A DNA stretch of 64,000 nucleotides from Symsagittifera roscoffensis (taxonomy: Eukaryota > Xenacoelomorpha > Acoela > Convolutidae), in the NCBI RefSeq assembly GCF_963678635.1, contig NC_087064.1:31968369-32032368 (forward strand). Direction: 5' to 3'. Positions 36,130-45,837 of this stretch are shown one piece after another. The notes beneath the pieces were generated by a model. The model was not told where the DNA came from and ran no database searches. It saw nothing but the letters and a program-made list of their open reading frames with translations. The translations under genes and the position numbers were made by a program. Every line of letters begins with the position of its first letter. The first letter of the stretch is position 1.

Positions 36130-37075
36130 CAGTTCCAAGCGTTAATAATCGATTATATGACAATTTTAGTACCAGTCTTACTAAAATAGAGAAACAGTCA
36201 ATTTTCATCAATTAATAATTGATTATAATCTCGCTTTTTAAAATCAAATTATAATTAGTTATAATCCAATATAATCGATTATAATCGATTGTTCATTCGT
36301 CTTTTTTTTCGATACGATTATAATCCATTTTTTTAAACTCAAATTTCTAATTCCTTAGTTTTGCACTAAAATCCATTATAATCCATTATAATCGATTATA
36401 ATTGATTATAATCCCTTTTGATTGTCCATTTTGTATTCGAAGTTGCATCTAAATTGCTTACATCTTATGCATTTTGTAGACGTTGGTTCCTATGAAAAAT
36501 GAAAAAAAAAAGTGTTTTAAATTTTCCAATCAATTCAAATGTGAAAGGTTTTTTTTTCATTTCTTTCCCATTACTTATTTCCCATTGCATACTTAAAGCT
36601 TTTTTAACCATCAAAACATCAGCAAATTGATTTAGTTTTGTGATTGATTCGGAAGATTTATTTTTCATCTACCGCGGGAATCTTTCCACTAATATGTAAG
36701 GATCTCTATGAAAATTTTGTTTCGTGGTAATACTTCGTGTTCAGATGAACCAAAATGTTCAAGAGATCTCTCTTTTAGAGATACTTTTTTGATACAAAGT
36801 TAACAGCCCATAAGATGAAATTCAAATATAGTTTTGAATTGACAAAATTTTGGCTAAACAAGAAATTATAATCGTTTATATTTTATTTTAAGGGTTTTTT
36901 GTAAGCACTATAATCAATTATAATCGATTATAAGGGATTCTAATATGTTGAAAAACATAACGATTATAATCAATTATAAATCCTTTAAATACCTATTTTT
37001 GGTAATTATAATCGATTATAATTGTCAAAAAATCATCAGAATAAGCCGTTATAATCGATGATTACTTACGCCTAA
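36130..37075. repeat. AT-rich region with many ATTATAATCGATTATAAT palindromes
   Basis: Clusters of TATAATCGATTATAAT and variants occur at 36,180-36,420 and 36,860-37,065. Each is self-complementary. The region lies exactly between two blocks of the 60-bp repeat. A similar TTATAATC interior occurs in the MITE-like element at 13335. No gene is visible; the minus frame 36668-36465 has no recognisable feature. Confidence 0.7.
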
Positions 37076-37077
37076 AC

Positions 37078-37480
37078 TTGGATGCTGGATCAAACATGAT
37101 GGAGCTGACAAACGGTCATCACTGCATGTCGGAGACAACAAAAAAACTATCACAGATGATGGGGATGACAAACTGTCATCACTGCATGTCGGAGACATCA
37201 AAAAAACTATCACACATGACGGATGTCGTAGACGATGAAGGAACTATCACACATGATGGGTATGAAAAACGGTCATCACTGCATGTCGGAGACATTAAAA
37301 GAACTATCACACAAGATGGGGATGACAAAAGATCTTCACTGCATGTCGGAGACAACAAAAGAACTATCACTCATTACTGGGATGACAAAAAATCTTCATT
37401 ACATGTCGGAGACAACAAATGAATAATCTCACATGACGGTGATGACAAAATTCTTCACTGTATGTCGGAGACGTCAAAAG
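37078..37480 (+). repeat. 60-bp tandem repeat, right block
   Basis: About six to seven units of the same 60-bp repeat, same orientation as the left block. The unit length is a multiple of three, so it reads as open frames on both strands (for example 37078-37422). I judge these incidental because several frames are open at once. Confidence 0.8.
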
Positions 37481-40400
37481 ATGGAAACTGAGGATAAGAA
37501 AACAAAACGGTAACTGAAACCAATACTGAAGCAATAACTGAAGCTCCTTTAAGAACTGCTGGACTCTTTACTTTTGTTACTATAAATACTTTCGACTCAT
37601 AAGTTTATTATAATTATTAATACTTTTGACTACCAAAAATTATACTTTTTGTATAAAAACACTTGATTTTCTAGTTGAGCATACTGTTTTCAGCAAAAAC
37701 ATACCAGTCAAAAATCTTAGCACATTTTTTTATTAGTACTCGTAGCGGGATTTGGCAATTCATTTCAAAAGATCTGTTTAAGAAAAATTACTGGGTACGG
37801 TTAACGTGGTAGTAGTGAATGTTGGGGCTGTAATCTGTGGAAGTAGAGTGCGGTTGGGTAGTTGAGTAGTATCAATGTATCAAATTGAGTAGTTTTAGAT
37901 TGTGAGTAGGCCGAGAGTAACGCAGATATTTTGCAAAAAATTTTAAGTCATTTTTAACCTATTGTTTTTTATAAAAAAAGAATTTTCAATGTGTGTTAGC
38001 GCGTGCTAACTATACGTACATTTATAGTTATGCACTCATTTCACATAGATTTTTTTGGGTTCGTTTTAACTAAAAATTATTTTAAAACTAAGAAACCCTT
38101 TAACCCTAAAATATATACTTGAACTAAATTAAGTCAACTTTCGGGTTAGCTTAAATTTTGTTTTTGTCCTGATTGATGAAATTTGTTTCTGTTCAGCCTC
38201 GACATATTGCAATGAATTATGGTATATTGAATTGTTCACAAAAATGTTTAAAACAAAAATCTTTCAAAAAAATAGTTGTCAGGATTTTTTGGTGCTTCGA
38301 CTCCGTATGATGCATCTCCAGTGGCACTCAGTATATTTTCCGTCTCGCAAATAATTATTTTTGTATCAGCGTGGACATGATTGAGACGCCATTTGACTTC
38401 CCAGTGGTGCAGAGATACCTATTCTTTTGTTTTACACATACCCTCTGTCCGACTACGGTAGCAATTGATTTCGACCCTTTTGCCCAGAAACAGGTGACCA
38501 CGTGCAGTTTTGACGTCAATACTTACCCGTTTGACACTTAGAAGGACACCATGGGCATCAATTGATCACAAAGATTTCGTTTCGGATGTTTTGATACCAA
38601 TTAAACAATCAAAGTCGACAGTGGTCTGAGCTAGAAGCAAGACAACACCGCAACTGTACTGAAAGCCTGTCATTCAGATCAAGAGCTAGACGGTAACCGA
38701 CATCGACAAAGAAATTTCAAGGTTAACAAATATGCAAAAAATTGTATAAACGTGTACTTCCACTCTTTTGTACAAAAAACTAGGAGTACAAACCGAATTA
38801 AAACCTATTCTAAATCCTAAATTCTGGTTTCTAATTCCAAAATTTTGGTTATTTAACAAACAAAAGTTCCAAAAACTTGGACAAAACTGCTAAAAGGGTT
38901 TTCTAACTAATTTGTAAAGGAAGTTTTTGAATACCCCAGAAAAAATTTGACTCAAAATTTGAATTTTCATTCCGCCCCATTTTTTGTTAAGTGAGTTGTT
39001 TCATCCAATTTCTTATCTCAGGTTTACTCGTAGGGGTTGCCTGATTATAACATTTCACTCAACTCGACCATACTGGTACCGATTTATTGATTTGCTTCGT
39101 TACCGAAAAGTCGCCTATCGACCCCAAAAATGATCTCCCAAAATCACCGGCAATTTTTTAGGTTATGTGTGTTAGTTTGGATTGATTGCATGCTTCAGGT
39201 GTTACTTCTCGGGGTTGTCTGATATTCAGATCAATACACACAACTTAACCGCTTCCGTTTGGTTTCGTTTACTTTTCAGTCCGTAAACGTACCGCCTTAA
39301 CCCGTAGCCGTTGAGGTTAAATTATCGTGCACATGTAGACCTTGTCATACAATATTTTTTAATAAGATTTTTTTTTACATTTAACTAATCTAATTTGTAG
39401 CGTTCCTCACATCTATAATGGTTTTCATCTTAGGAGCAAGGTCTCTTTTTTATGCTTTTTTGAAGCCTAATCCAGAAAGCTGAGAGGTAGATTGTAAAGA
39501 AGTTGCTTAGCCTTAAAAAGTCTCTTCCAACTTTTTTTTGGTGCAAAAGTGCAACACATTTTACGTTTATTTCAAGAAAGCAGTTTTTTCAAATTTCTCA
39601 ATTAAGTCTAGTTTCAGTTTTTTCTTAAACTTTGTTTGTTGACCGTAGCCGGTGAAAATTGTTTCTGCTCAGTCTCGACATATTGCAATAAGTTTTGATA
39701 TATTGAATTGCTTGCAAAAATGTTCAAATTGAAAAGAGTATGATCAAATGCCCATATTCTGCTATGGCTAAGTTTTTATCGAATTATGGGAAAAATGTAG
39801 CCGATTATTCTCAACCTAATTAAATTTTTGGTTTCTGCGGGCCATTTAAACGACAAGCCTTATGTTCAGGGTCACAGTGGACTATAGTCCTTTATATTGA
39901 ATTTGAACGAATCATGTTTTTCCGGAAGTCATCAATTAAAATGACAATTTCGTGGTGTAAATTTGCAGCAATATTGTTCATTAATTTATCTGCACTAATG
40001 AAGAATTCATTTTATAATTCTTCATTAAAAACAAACAAAACTTTCAATAATTATTGGTTTTTGTCCATAGATCTCTGGTGCGGGAAGAGTGTCTTTTAAC
40101 AATAACATTTGATAGGCTGGAAATTTCATTTTAAAAGTTTTCTTAAGAAGCCAAAAGTCATCCTCATTAACCTAATAAGGAGAAACCAACCTGCTGCCTG
40201 CATTAGTTCACAACAATTTTTTCTTTTGCTTACTTTTTTGCTGCATAAGAGTATTATTGTTTCGACTTTTGAAAATGGGGAGGGAACTTTGAATTCGGGC
40301 GTGTTTTAGTTTTTTTTGTTATTTTTTCTTCATTTTTTAATTTTCCAGCAAAATCAGCTACCACAAATAATCATCGGACAGGGCTGAGTGATATATTATA

Positions 40401-41033
40401 GAAAACATCTTTCAGTCGTTTTTCGAATGATATGAGGAAATTTCAAAAAAAAATTCAAATTGTCGAGGAAACCGTTTAGAAATTTTTGATTTTTGATCTA
40501 ATCTCGAGCTAATTGGTAAGGTAGTTAGTAATTGCAATAGCTTATTTAGGCTTGATTTAAGTCGGTGAGTTTTTTGTTTCATTGAATTAAGGTACTTTTT
40601 GCAGTTTTTAACGCAATTTTTGGAATGAAAAATTAGTAAATTAAAAAAATTCCGCAAAATTATTTTTCTTCGTCTTTTAGTCATTATTCTTCTAATAGTG
40701 TTTTCCAATTAACCTCTCTTACAATGAGTCTCAAATATGCCTAAGTTCTATTATTTCTCGCAGTTTGTTATATTACAACACGCAGAAAAAAAACGACACG
40801 GCACCAATTTGAATTAGAGAAAACACTTTGTATTTTTGTAAGACGTTGGTCGGAATTTTTTGTGCTACTTGCACAATAACCTGCTATCCTTCTTTTAGCT
40901 TGAAAAATTTTGACTTTCTCTTAACTTTGTATTGCGGACTCTTTTTCTTTGTCGCCCTCACCTCACATATGCATCAATTTTCTGGCGTAACAAGTTGTTT
41001 TACAAGGTTTGATGTGACGACCAAATATATTGT
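37481..41033. other. Gene-poor stretch with weak direct repeats
   Basis: No gene recognised. Two segments of about 75 bp resemble each other at 38,175-38,250 and 39,655-39,727 (GTTTCTG(T/C)TCAGCCTCGACATATTGCAAT-like), and two others at 39,020-39,065 and 39,195-39,245. Small frames at 39914-40309 and 40412-40708 show nothing recognisable. Confidence 0.4.
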
Positions 41034-41374
41034 CATTACGAGGCCAAACTGTGCATTTTGTGCATTGTAAGCGGATTCCGCAACAAGGGCGCGCCGTTTG
41101 TTCTTCTTTTGTTCTTTCCTTCTCTTTGATCGTTCCGACAAAATTTCCACATGTTTAAAGACTTGTCTCCGGAATCCAGGAACATACAGACACAAAATTG
41201 TGCACTGGATAGGCGCACAATTTTGTGTCTGTATGTTCCTGGATTCAGGAGACAAGTCTTTAAACATGTGGAAATTTTGTCGGAACGATCAAAGAGAAGG
41301 AAAGAACAAAAGAAGAACAAAGGGCGCGCCCTTGTTGCGGAATCCGCTTGCGGAATCAGTTTGGCCTCGTAATG
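41034..41374. mobile_element. Foldback element: 341-bp near-perfect palindrome
   Basis: CATTACGAGGCCAAACT at 41034 is matched inverted by AGTTTGGCCTCGTAATG ending at 41374. Arms of about 165 bp pair almost throughout, including GCGCGCC, CAAAGAGAAGGAAAGAAC and CATGTTTAAAGACTTGTCTCC segments, around a loop of ~10 bases near 41,204-41,213. The arms differ mainly near their outer ends (about 41,051-41,070). Because of symmetry the same small frames occur on both strands (41098-41451 and 41320-41036). These are not genes. It is most likely a foldback or MITE insertion. Confidence 0.85.
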
Positions 41375-41700
41375 GTTATAGCCTGATTAGTACGCATGCC
41401 AAGTTTTGTAACAATCGGACAACAGGAAAAACACTAGTGAAAACCCGCTGATGGGGGAAGAAGAAAGAGCCGAATTTCAAAAAATTCAAGTTTTCGGCAA
41501 CTGAGAAAACAGTGTAGAAAAATTTTTGAAAAAAGTTTATTTTTCCCTTCGCTCTTTTCCATTTCCTCACACGTATTTTTCAATTTCAAAAACAACTAAA
41601 AAGGGAAGGGCCATAACTTCCAAGAAATCTTAGTTGATATATTTAAACTTCAAAGGATAATTTTGTGAAAAATTTTTAAAACTTGTTTGCATTTTTAACA
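41375..41700. other. Spacer between two MITEs
   Basis: AT-rich; no gene recognised. Confidence 0.4.
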
Positions 41701-41708
41701 GTTTCATT

Positions 41709-42152
41709 CAGGGGCGGATCTAGAATTTTCTCGAGGGGTGGGGGGGCTTATTTTCAAAAAATTTTCCAAAGTTTTGACGACCTTTTTTTTTTTTTAGGCC
41801 AACCAAATTGATTTTTCGAGCTCTCCAAAGCACTGTTTTGCCCCTATTTTGGCCAAATTTTCTGCGCCGCAGGCAAATTTAAAAAAAAAACAGTCAAAAA
41901 AAGCCGTTTTTGGGCAATTTTTGAAACATTTTGACAAAAAAATTGCGTTTTTTTTGGCGCGCGCTCCCCCTCAAAGTTAGTACATATTGGCGCCGAAGGC
42001 GCCTTTAGAAAAATTTAAGGGTCGGTTGGCCAGAAATGGATTTCTAAAAAAGTATCAAAGGGGGGACCCTTTGGGTTGGCAGGGGGTCGAATCCCTGAGG
42101 GGGGGGGGGGGGGGGGGTGTAGGCGTCCGCCCCCCCCCTAAATCCGCCCCTG
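41709..42152. mobile_element. hAT-like MITE, 444 bp, with 8-bp target duplication
   Basis: It starts with CAGGGGCGGATCTAG and ends with CTAAATCCGCCCCTG, a 15-bp terminal inverted repeat with one mismatch. It is flanked on both sides by GTTTCATT (41701-41708 and 42153-42160). An 8-bp duplication and CAGGGGCGG-type ends are characteristic of hAT elements. The interior has no transposase; it holds a run of about 20 G (near 42,100) facing a run of C (near 42,130) and GC-rich segments such as GGCGCGCGC. Confidence 0.9.
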
Positions 42153-42160
42153 GTTTCATT

Positions 42161-43703
42161 GCCAACGTTTAGTCGGTAAGAAGAAATGTCGAAACACGGC
42201 AAGCTAATCCAAGCCCAATGATTGATTGAATCAAAATTATTCATTGCCCAACTTATATCTTATTGGATTGATGATCTGTGTGCGCTAAAACTTTTCAAAA
42301 TTTAAAAATTTGGTTCATCGACTAATATGATGTGAGAACGAAGGGAATGCCATAGTGATTAAACTAGTTCACAGTCCATTTCAGTTATATTCTTCTCATT
42401 TCAATGCAATCAATCAATCTGTCTAAGTTCCGGTGCTAACTTGTGTTTCACCTTCGGAGTTGTCTGTCACCTTCGAATGACCTCGAACTCATCGTCTCCG
42501 ACTAATTTATGCGTTGCAGTTCTACATTATTCTACCTGAAATTTACATTAACGATAACTCTTTCTTGAAAAAAATCTTTTGTTTTTTTTTTGAAGTTTTC
42601 TTACCAACAAATTTCTAAAATCAAAGATACGTGAAGTTGGCATTTACCAGTTTACCATAAATCAAGAAGTTCAGTTAAATTAGAATTGTAGTGGAAGCGA
42701 TGCACTATAATCCTCCGACTTTGAAATCAACCCCGCTTCATTAAAAAACCCATTGCAGTTAGAAAAATTAATTTGAGCTGGTTGCATAAACTTTTTTTTA
42801 TATCCGTTGAGGAACTCGCGGAGAGATTAAAAAGCTAACGCAAGCGCATATATTACTTGACATGTCTGCGAAAGAGGGAACTTTTATTGCAATCAAATTT
42901 TCGGTGATTGATTGAGACCTTTTTCCAGGCAGCGTTAAGTGATTTTCATGCGTAACGTTTTGGTTCTTAGTTGCTTAACCGAATCTAAAATTGATTACCA
43001 TATATAGCATCTGCATTGTTCCCTGATGTTCCTTTGTTTGCAAATCATATACGGTTGACAAGGGCAGCTACTCGGGTCGAGACCCGCGACTTATATACAC
43101 TCTTTGAAGGGTGCTGTACTGTCAGAATCAAGCCCAAATTGCATGGTCGCGGGTGGATTTTGAGGCATAAGGCTGTGGGCAAACGCGTGGTTATAAAGTC
43201 GAGAAAGTTTGGAAAGTCGCCAAAGTCTGGACTATAGCCATAGATGCTAAGATGATTGCGCTGCAGGTCGAGCTGCGTTGTTTCCTGATTTGCGTCGGTT
43301 GCTCCCTGTTTAATGTGTAAGTGTCTCGTTGTTGGGAATAACATGTTATCAGTGTCTCATTGTTGATATAATTGATTTTTAAATCTTTTTTATTCGTCTA
43401 AATCATGAAATTTTGAATAGCGCCATCTCTCTCCCCTCCCCCTCCCACAAGATGACAAAACAAAAAAACTAATTTTTTTTCTGTCAATTTCAAAAATTGG
43501 TTCAAAGATGAAGATTTTGTGACATTCTGTGATACTTTTCAAGGAAAATCCAGTGGCCTGGATTTTCCTTGAAAATCCAGCGGAACTAAAGCAATTTAAA
43601 CCTTACAAAAACTACAGACGGATCACAATGAAGGTTTTTAGTTTTTTTTTGGATGCTGTTTTTGAAACCTATAAAATCACGAAACTTAATTTAAGAAAAC
43701 TAA
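42161..43703. other. Non-coding stretch left of the large retroelement
   Basis: No gene recognised. A slightly GC-richer part at 43,060-43,240 opens frames on both strands (43016-43237 plus, 43344-43045 minus) without recognisable content. Confidence 0.4.
43540..43571. repeat. Perfect 14-bp-stem inverted repeat
   Basis: CAAGGAAAATCCAG, loop TGGC, CTGGATTTTCCTTG. A further AAAATCCAG follows at once. It lies ~140 bp left of the large element. Function unknown. Confidence 0.7.
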
Positions 43704-43707
43704 ATTG
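43704..43707. repeat. Target-site duplication (left), ATTG
   Basis: ATTG directly precedes the 5' LTR and recurs directly after the 3' LTR (62618-62621). If the LTR is taken one base shorter, the duplication can be read as five bases, AATTG. Confidence 0.8.
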
Positions 43708-44118
43708 TGGAACCTGATCTAAACTACATTTTATGATTGGATAAATTAGATATTTTACCACTGTAAAGTATTTAATATTAACCAATCATGATCCATCTAA
43801 CTAACAACCCACTTATTTGTAAAGTGCTGAAATTACTTGTAATTTCAGCACCAGAGAGATTTGAATTTAACTTAGAAATTAGTTGCCTCTCCAAAGGAAC
43901 TTCAGCAGCCGCAATAAACCAGTATACCCTAGATCTATTGAGCCTAGCAGAGACTAGTTAAACAACCTGAGACTAGATAGTATAAGAGTAAGATTAGGAT
44001 CGGTATTAGACTAAGAAGTTGCACAAATCTATCCGGCCGAAAATAAGATAGCGTGACGAGCAGACGGTGTACCCTATCCGAAATTACTCTATGAGTTAAC
44101 CACATCGGTCCTAACTCA
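43708..44118 (+). repeat. 5' LTR (411 bp)
   Basis: Begins TGGAACC, ends AACTCA, so TG...CA. It is matched by 62207-62617 with about nine differences by eye, mostly near 43,882-43,890 and 43,960-43,975. A TATAAGAG string near 43,980 is a possible core promoter. It contains a perfect 28-bp hairpin. Confidence 0.93.
43824..43851 (+). promoter_or_regulatory. LTR hairpin with covarying stem
   Basis: GTGCTGAAATTAC, loop TT, GTAATTTCAGCAC: a perfect 13-bp stem. It is identical in the 3' LTR (62323-62350). In the older LTR (17083-17110) two stem pairs differ on both sides so that pairing is kept, and in the inverted LTR (16842-16869) one pair does. Such paired changes point to a selected structure, DNA or RNA. 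A role in polyadenylation, packaging or integration is not decidable from sequence. Confidence 0.8.
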
Positions 44119-44120
44119 TC

Positions 44121-44130
44121 TGGTGCGACC
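44121..44130 (+). promoter_or_regulatory. Primer-binding site
   Basis: TGGTGCGACC starts two bases after the 5' LTR. TGG pairs with the CCA end of a tRNA, so a tRNA ending GGTCGCACCA would be the primer. I cannot name the tRNA with certainty. The diverged element has a similar site. Confidence 0.7.
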
Positions 44131-44205
44131 ATAAGTCTCGAACAAGACCTTAATAGCTTAGAATTAACGAAAAATAGATTAGAATTTAGACAAAACATTT
44201 TTAAA

Positions 44206-44439
44206 ATGTTATACGACGATAATTTAATCGAAATGTCTCTACGACTCAATAGATCAGAGCCAATATTCCGAACGATAACAGAACTACCCGGAATTGCAAG
44301 AAGACCTCGAACCAGAGACGACATACGACAAAGTAGAAACTTACCAAATAGTTATATGATAGTACGGCAAAAACCAACACAGACTTTTATATTTAGAATT
44401 TTATTAGCAATGAATTTAGATTTTCATTTGCAAACATAA
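44206..44439 (+). CDS. 77-aa conserved leader ORF
   Basis: A basic 77-residue protein begins at an ATG 88 bases after the LTR, upstream of everything else in the transcript. No known domain, signal peptide or membrane segment is evident. The diverged copy at 17432-17677 keeps RLNRS, PIFRT, ELPGI, RTRDDIR and QTFIFRILLA although the bases around differ, and most differences fall in third positions or are conservative. That is evidence for selection on the protein. It may act as a small regulatory or RNA-binding protein, or as an upstream ORF controlling translation; neither is shown. The stop is TAA at 44437-44439. Confidence 0.7.
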   Translation: MLYDDNLIEMSLRLNRSEPIFRTITELPGIARRPRTRDDIRQSRNLPNSYMIVRQKPTQTFIFRILLAMNLDFHLQT

Positions 44440-44499
44440 AATCTTGAAGTCAATCTTCATAATCATTTCAGGCGCTAAACAAAACTATTAATATACAAT

Positions 44500-44528
44500 A
44501 ACGATTGATAAAAAGATCTCAGATCGTT
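44500..44528 (+). promoter_or_regulatory. Leader hairpin just after the 77-aa ORF
   Basis: AACGAT ... ATCGTT closes a loop that contains TGATAAAAA. In the older copy (17729-17757) the stem is AACGAC ... GTCGTT: the last pair changed from T-A to C-G on both sides, and the TGATAAAAA start of the loop is kept. This supports a real RNA stem-loop. Confidence 0.6.
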
Positions 44529-44763
44529 TTCCTAAAATTCTGCAGTATTATATAAAACATGTTTGGAAAATATTTATTGAAAATAAAAATAAAAATTAGT
44601 AGCATGACAATAAACTGTTAGTAATCATAAAATCATCAGTTGTCCCAGCTTCATCACCTAAAACATAACAGCAATCATAAGCTCACTAATATCATTAAAA
44701 CACTAAATCTTTTCTTAAATAAATTTAAACCATTTTAAACTTAAATTCACTTAATCTTAAAAT

Positions 44764-44858
44764 CAGATCATCAAGGCTTATCCTTGGATCTTAATTAATT
44801 TTCTATTTAATTAAATTTACAAAACTTGATCATCAAGGCCTATCCTTGGATCAAAAAG
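44764..44858 (+). promoter_or_regulatory. Twin leader hairpins (CAAGG...CCTTGGATC)
   Basis: GATCATCAAGGCTTATCCTTG and GATCATCAAGGCCTATCCTTG (shown without the closing GATC) stand about 63 bp apart. Each folds with GATC and CAAGG pairing to CCTTG and GATC. The decayed copy has the same pair near 18,008 and 18,085. Paired short hairpins in a retroviral leader are typical of packaging signals, but the role here is inferred. Confidence 0.6.
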
Positions 44859-45369
44859 AACAACTTTGCTCTCCCCCACCCACTTAGCTAGTGTCTAACG
44901 ACCTCAAACGTCGATTCACTATCCACCCCTTTCAAAAAACCCAAGACTAATAGAAATTTTTGAACAAAACTAATCATTCAAATTAGGATAAACAGTGAAG
45001 AACTTCGGTTATTCATCCTTCACTTGAACCCTCCTCTTACCAGACCCAGGATAAATCGTAGACTTAGTAAGTTTAAAATAGTATCTAACGAACTACTCGC
45101 GTTCTAATTATACCTGAACCTTGTGGATCGATTTACTATTCTCCAACCCTTGAACACAATCACTACTCTTAAGTAAGATTAAGTAAGTTAACACCTTAGC
45201 TTATACTAGCCACGAGAAAGTAAAAAATCATTCTTCGGAATCGATATACTTTTCTCTCCAAACCTGAACAAATAGACCCAGGTTAAGCTAACCAAAAAAT
45301 CGTAATGACTAACAATTTAAGAAAATAGAAATCATCTAACAACTTTTTGCATCCGTCATCCTAAACCTT

Positions 45370-45837
45370 ATGTCATTTAAAAATCTAGGAAACAAACAAA
45401 CAATCGTTTTACACAACTGTGAAATAGATGACAAAAAATACGACCTTGTAATCACACCTCATACACAAACAGTTGGATATATTAGAACAAAACGACAAAC
45501 ACTAAAAAGGAAAATAATAAACAAACAAAGACAAATAACACGAAAAAGATTTTCCAAAAATAGAAACGCATTTTCAGAATCAGAAGCCAGCAATTTAGAC
45601 GAACTTTATAAATTAAAAGAATCTATAGATAAAAATTGCCCCATTCACGATCAATTATATTTTTCCGACTCAGAAACAACTTCAAATTCATCAAAAAGAG
45701 GAAAAAGAAGAATAAAAAAGCAATATAAACACAAACCAGTACATTTATATAATTGGAATCAACCAATTAGACATATCGATAATTACCTATTAACAGTCAT
45801 TAAACGAAAAAATGAGCCAAACACACACTCCAAGTGA
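45370..45837 (+). CDS. 155-aa basic protein preceding gag
   Basis: A Lys/Arg-rich protein with no membrane segment. The middle (about residues 39-63) is strongly basic (RTKRQTLKRKIINKQR), followed by a Ser/Glu-rich part and a second basic patch (KRGKRRIKKQYKHK) near residue 113-126. No known family. It overlaps the gag start by 26 bases in another frame, so gag could be reached by leaky scanning, re-initiation or frameshifting at the 3' end of this ORF. A decayed homologue at 18616 shows the gene is a regular part of the family. It could be a nucleic-acid-binding accessory protein or an N-terminal gag domain; function unknown. Confidence 0.65.
   Translation: MSFKNLGNKQTIVLHNCEIDDKKYDLVITPHTQTVGYIRTKRQTLKRKIINKQRQITRKRFSKNRNAFSESEASNLDELYKLKESIDKNCPIHDQLYFSDSETTSNSSKRGKRRIKKQYKHKPVHLYNWNQPIRHIDNYLLTVIKRKNEPNTHSK

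Larger units (their letters stand above)
44440..45369 (+). other. Structured leader between the 77-aa and 155-aa ORFs
   Basis: 930 bases without an ORF. Conserved blocks shared with 17678-18615 include CATCACCTAAAACATAAC, two CAAGG/CCTTGGATC hairpins, GTGTCTAACGACCTCAAACG, GAAGAACTTCGGTTA and CATTCTTCGGAATCGATATA. The long distance between cap and gag, with conserved stems, fits a packaging signal, an internal ribosome entry region, or both. This is inference. Confidence 0.6.

Noticed and set aside
37078-37426. Repetitive His/Ser/Glu/Thr-rich proteins
   Set aside because: The 60-bp unit is a multiple of three and opens several frames on both strands; typical of a tandem repeat.
35900-37480. 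CRISPR-like array
   Set aside because: The 60-bp units are contiguous tandem repeats without unique spacers, and the DNA is clearly eukaryotic transposon-rich sequence.
41036-41451. Overlapping small proteins on both strands
   Set aside because: The DNA is a palindrome, so the same frames must appear on both strands.
43744-44120. Gene on the minus strand (44324-43944) shared with 62661-62443 and 16600-16821
   Set aside because: These frames lie in the LTRs (or their inverted copy); they are shared because the LTRs are homologous and they run across the LTR edge into unrelated sequence.
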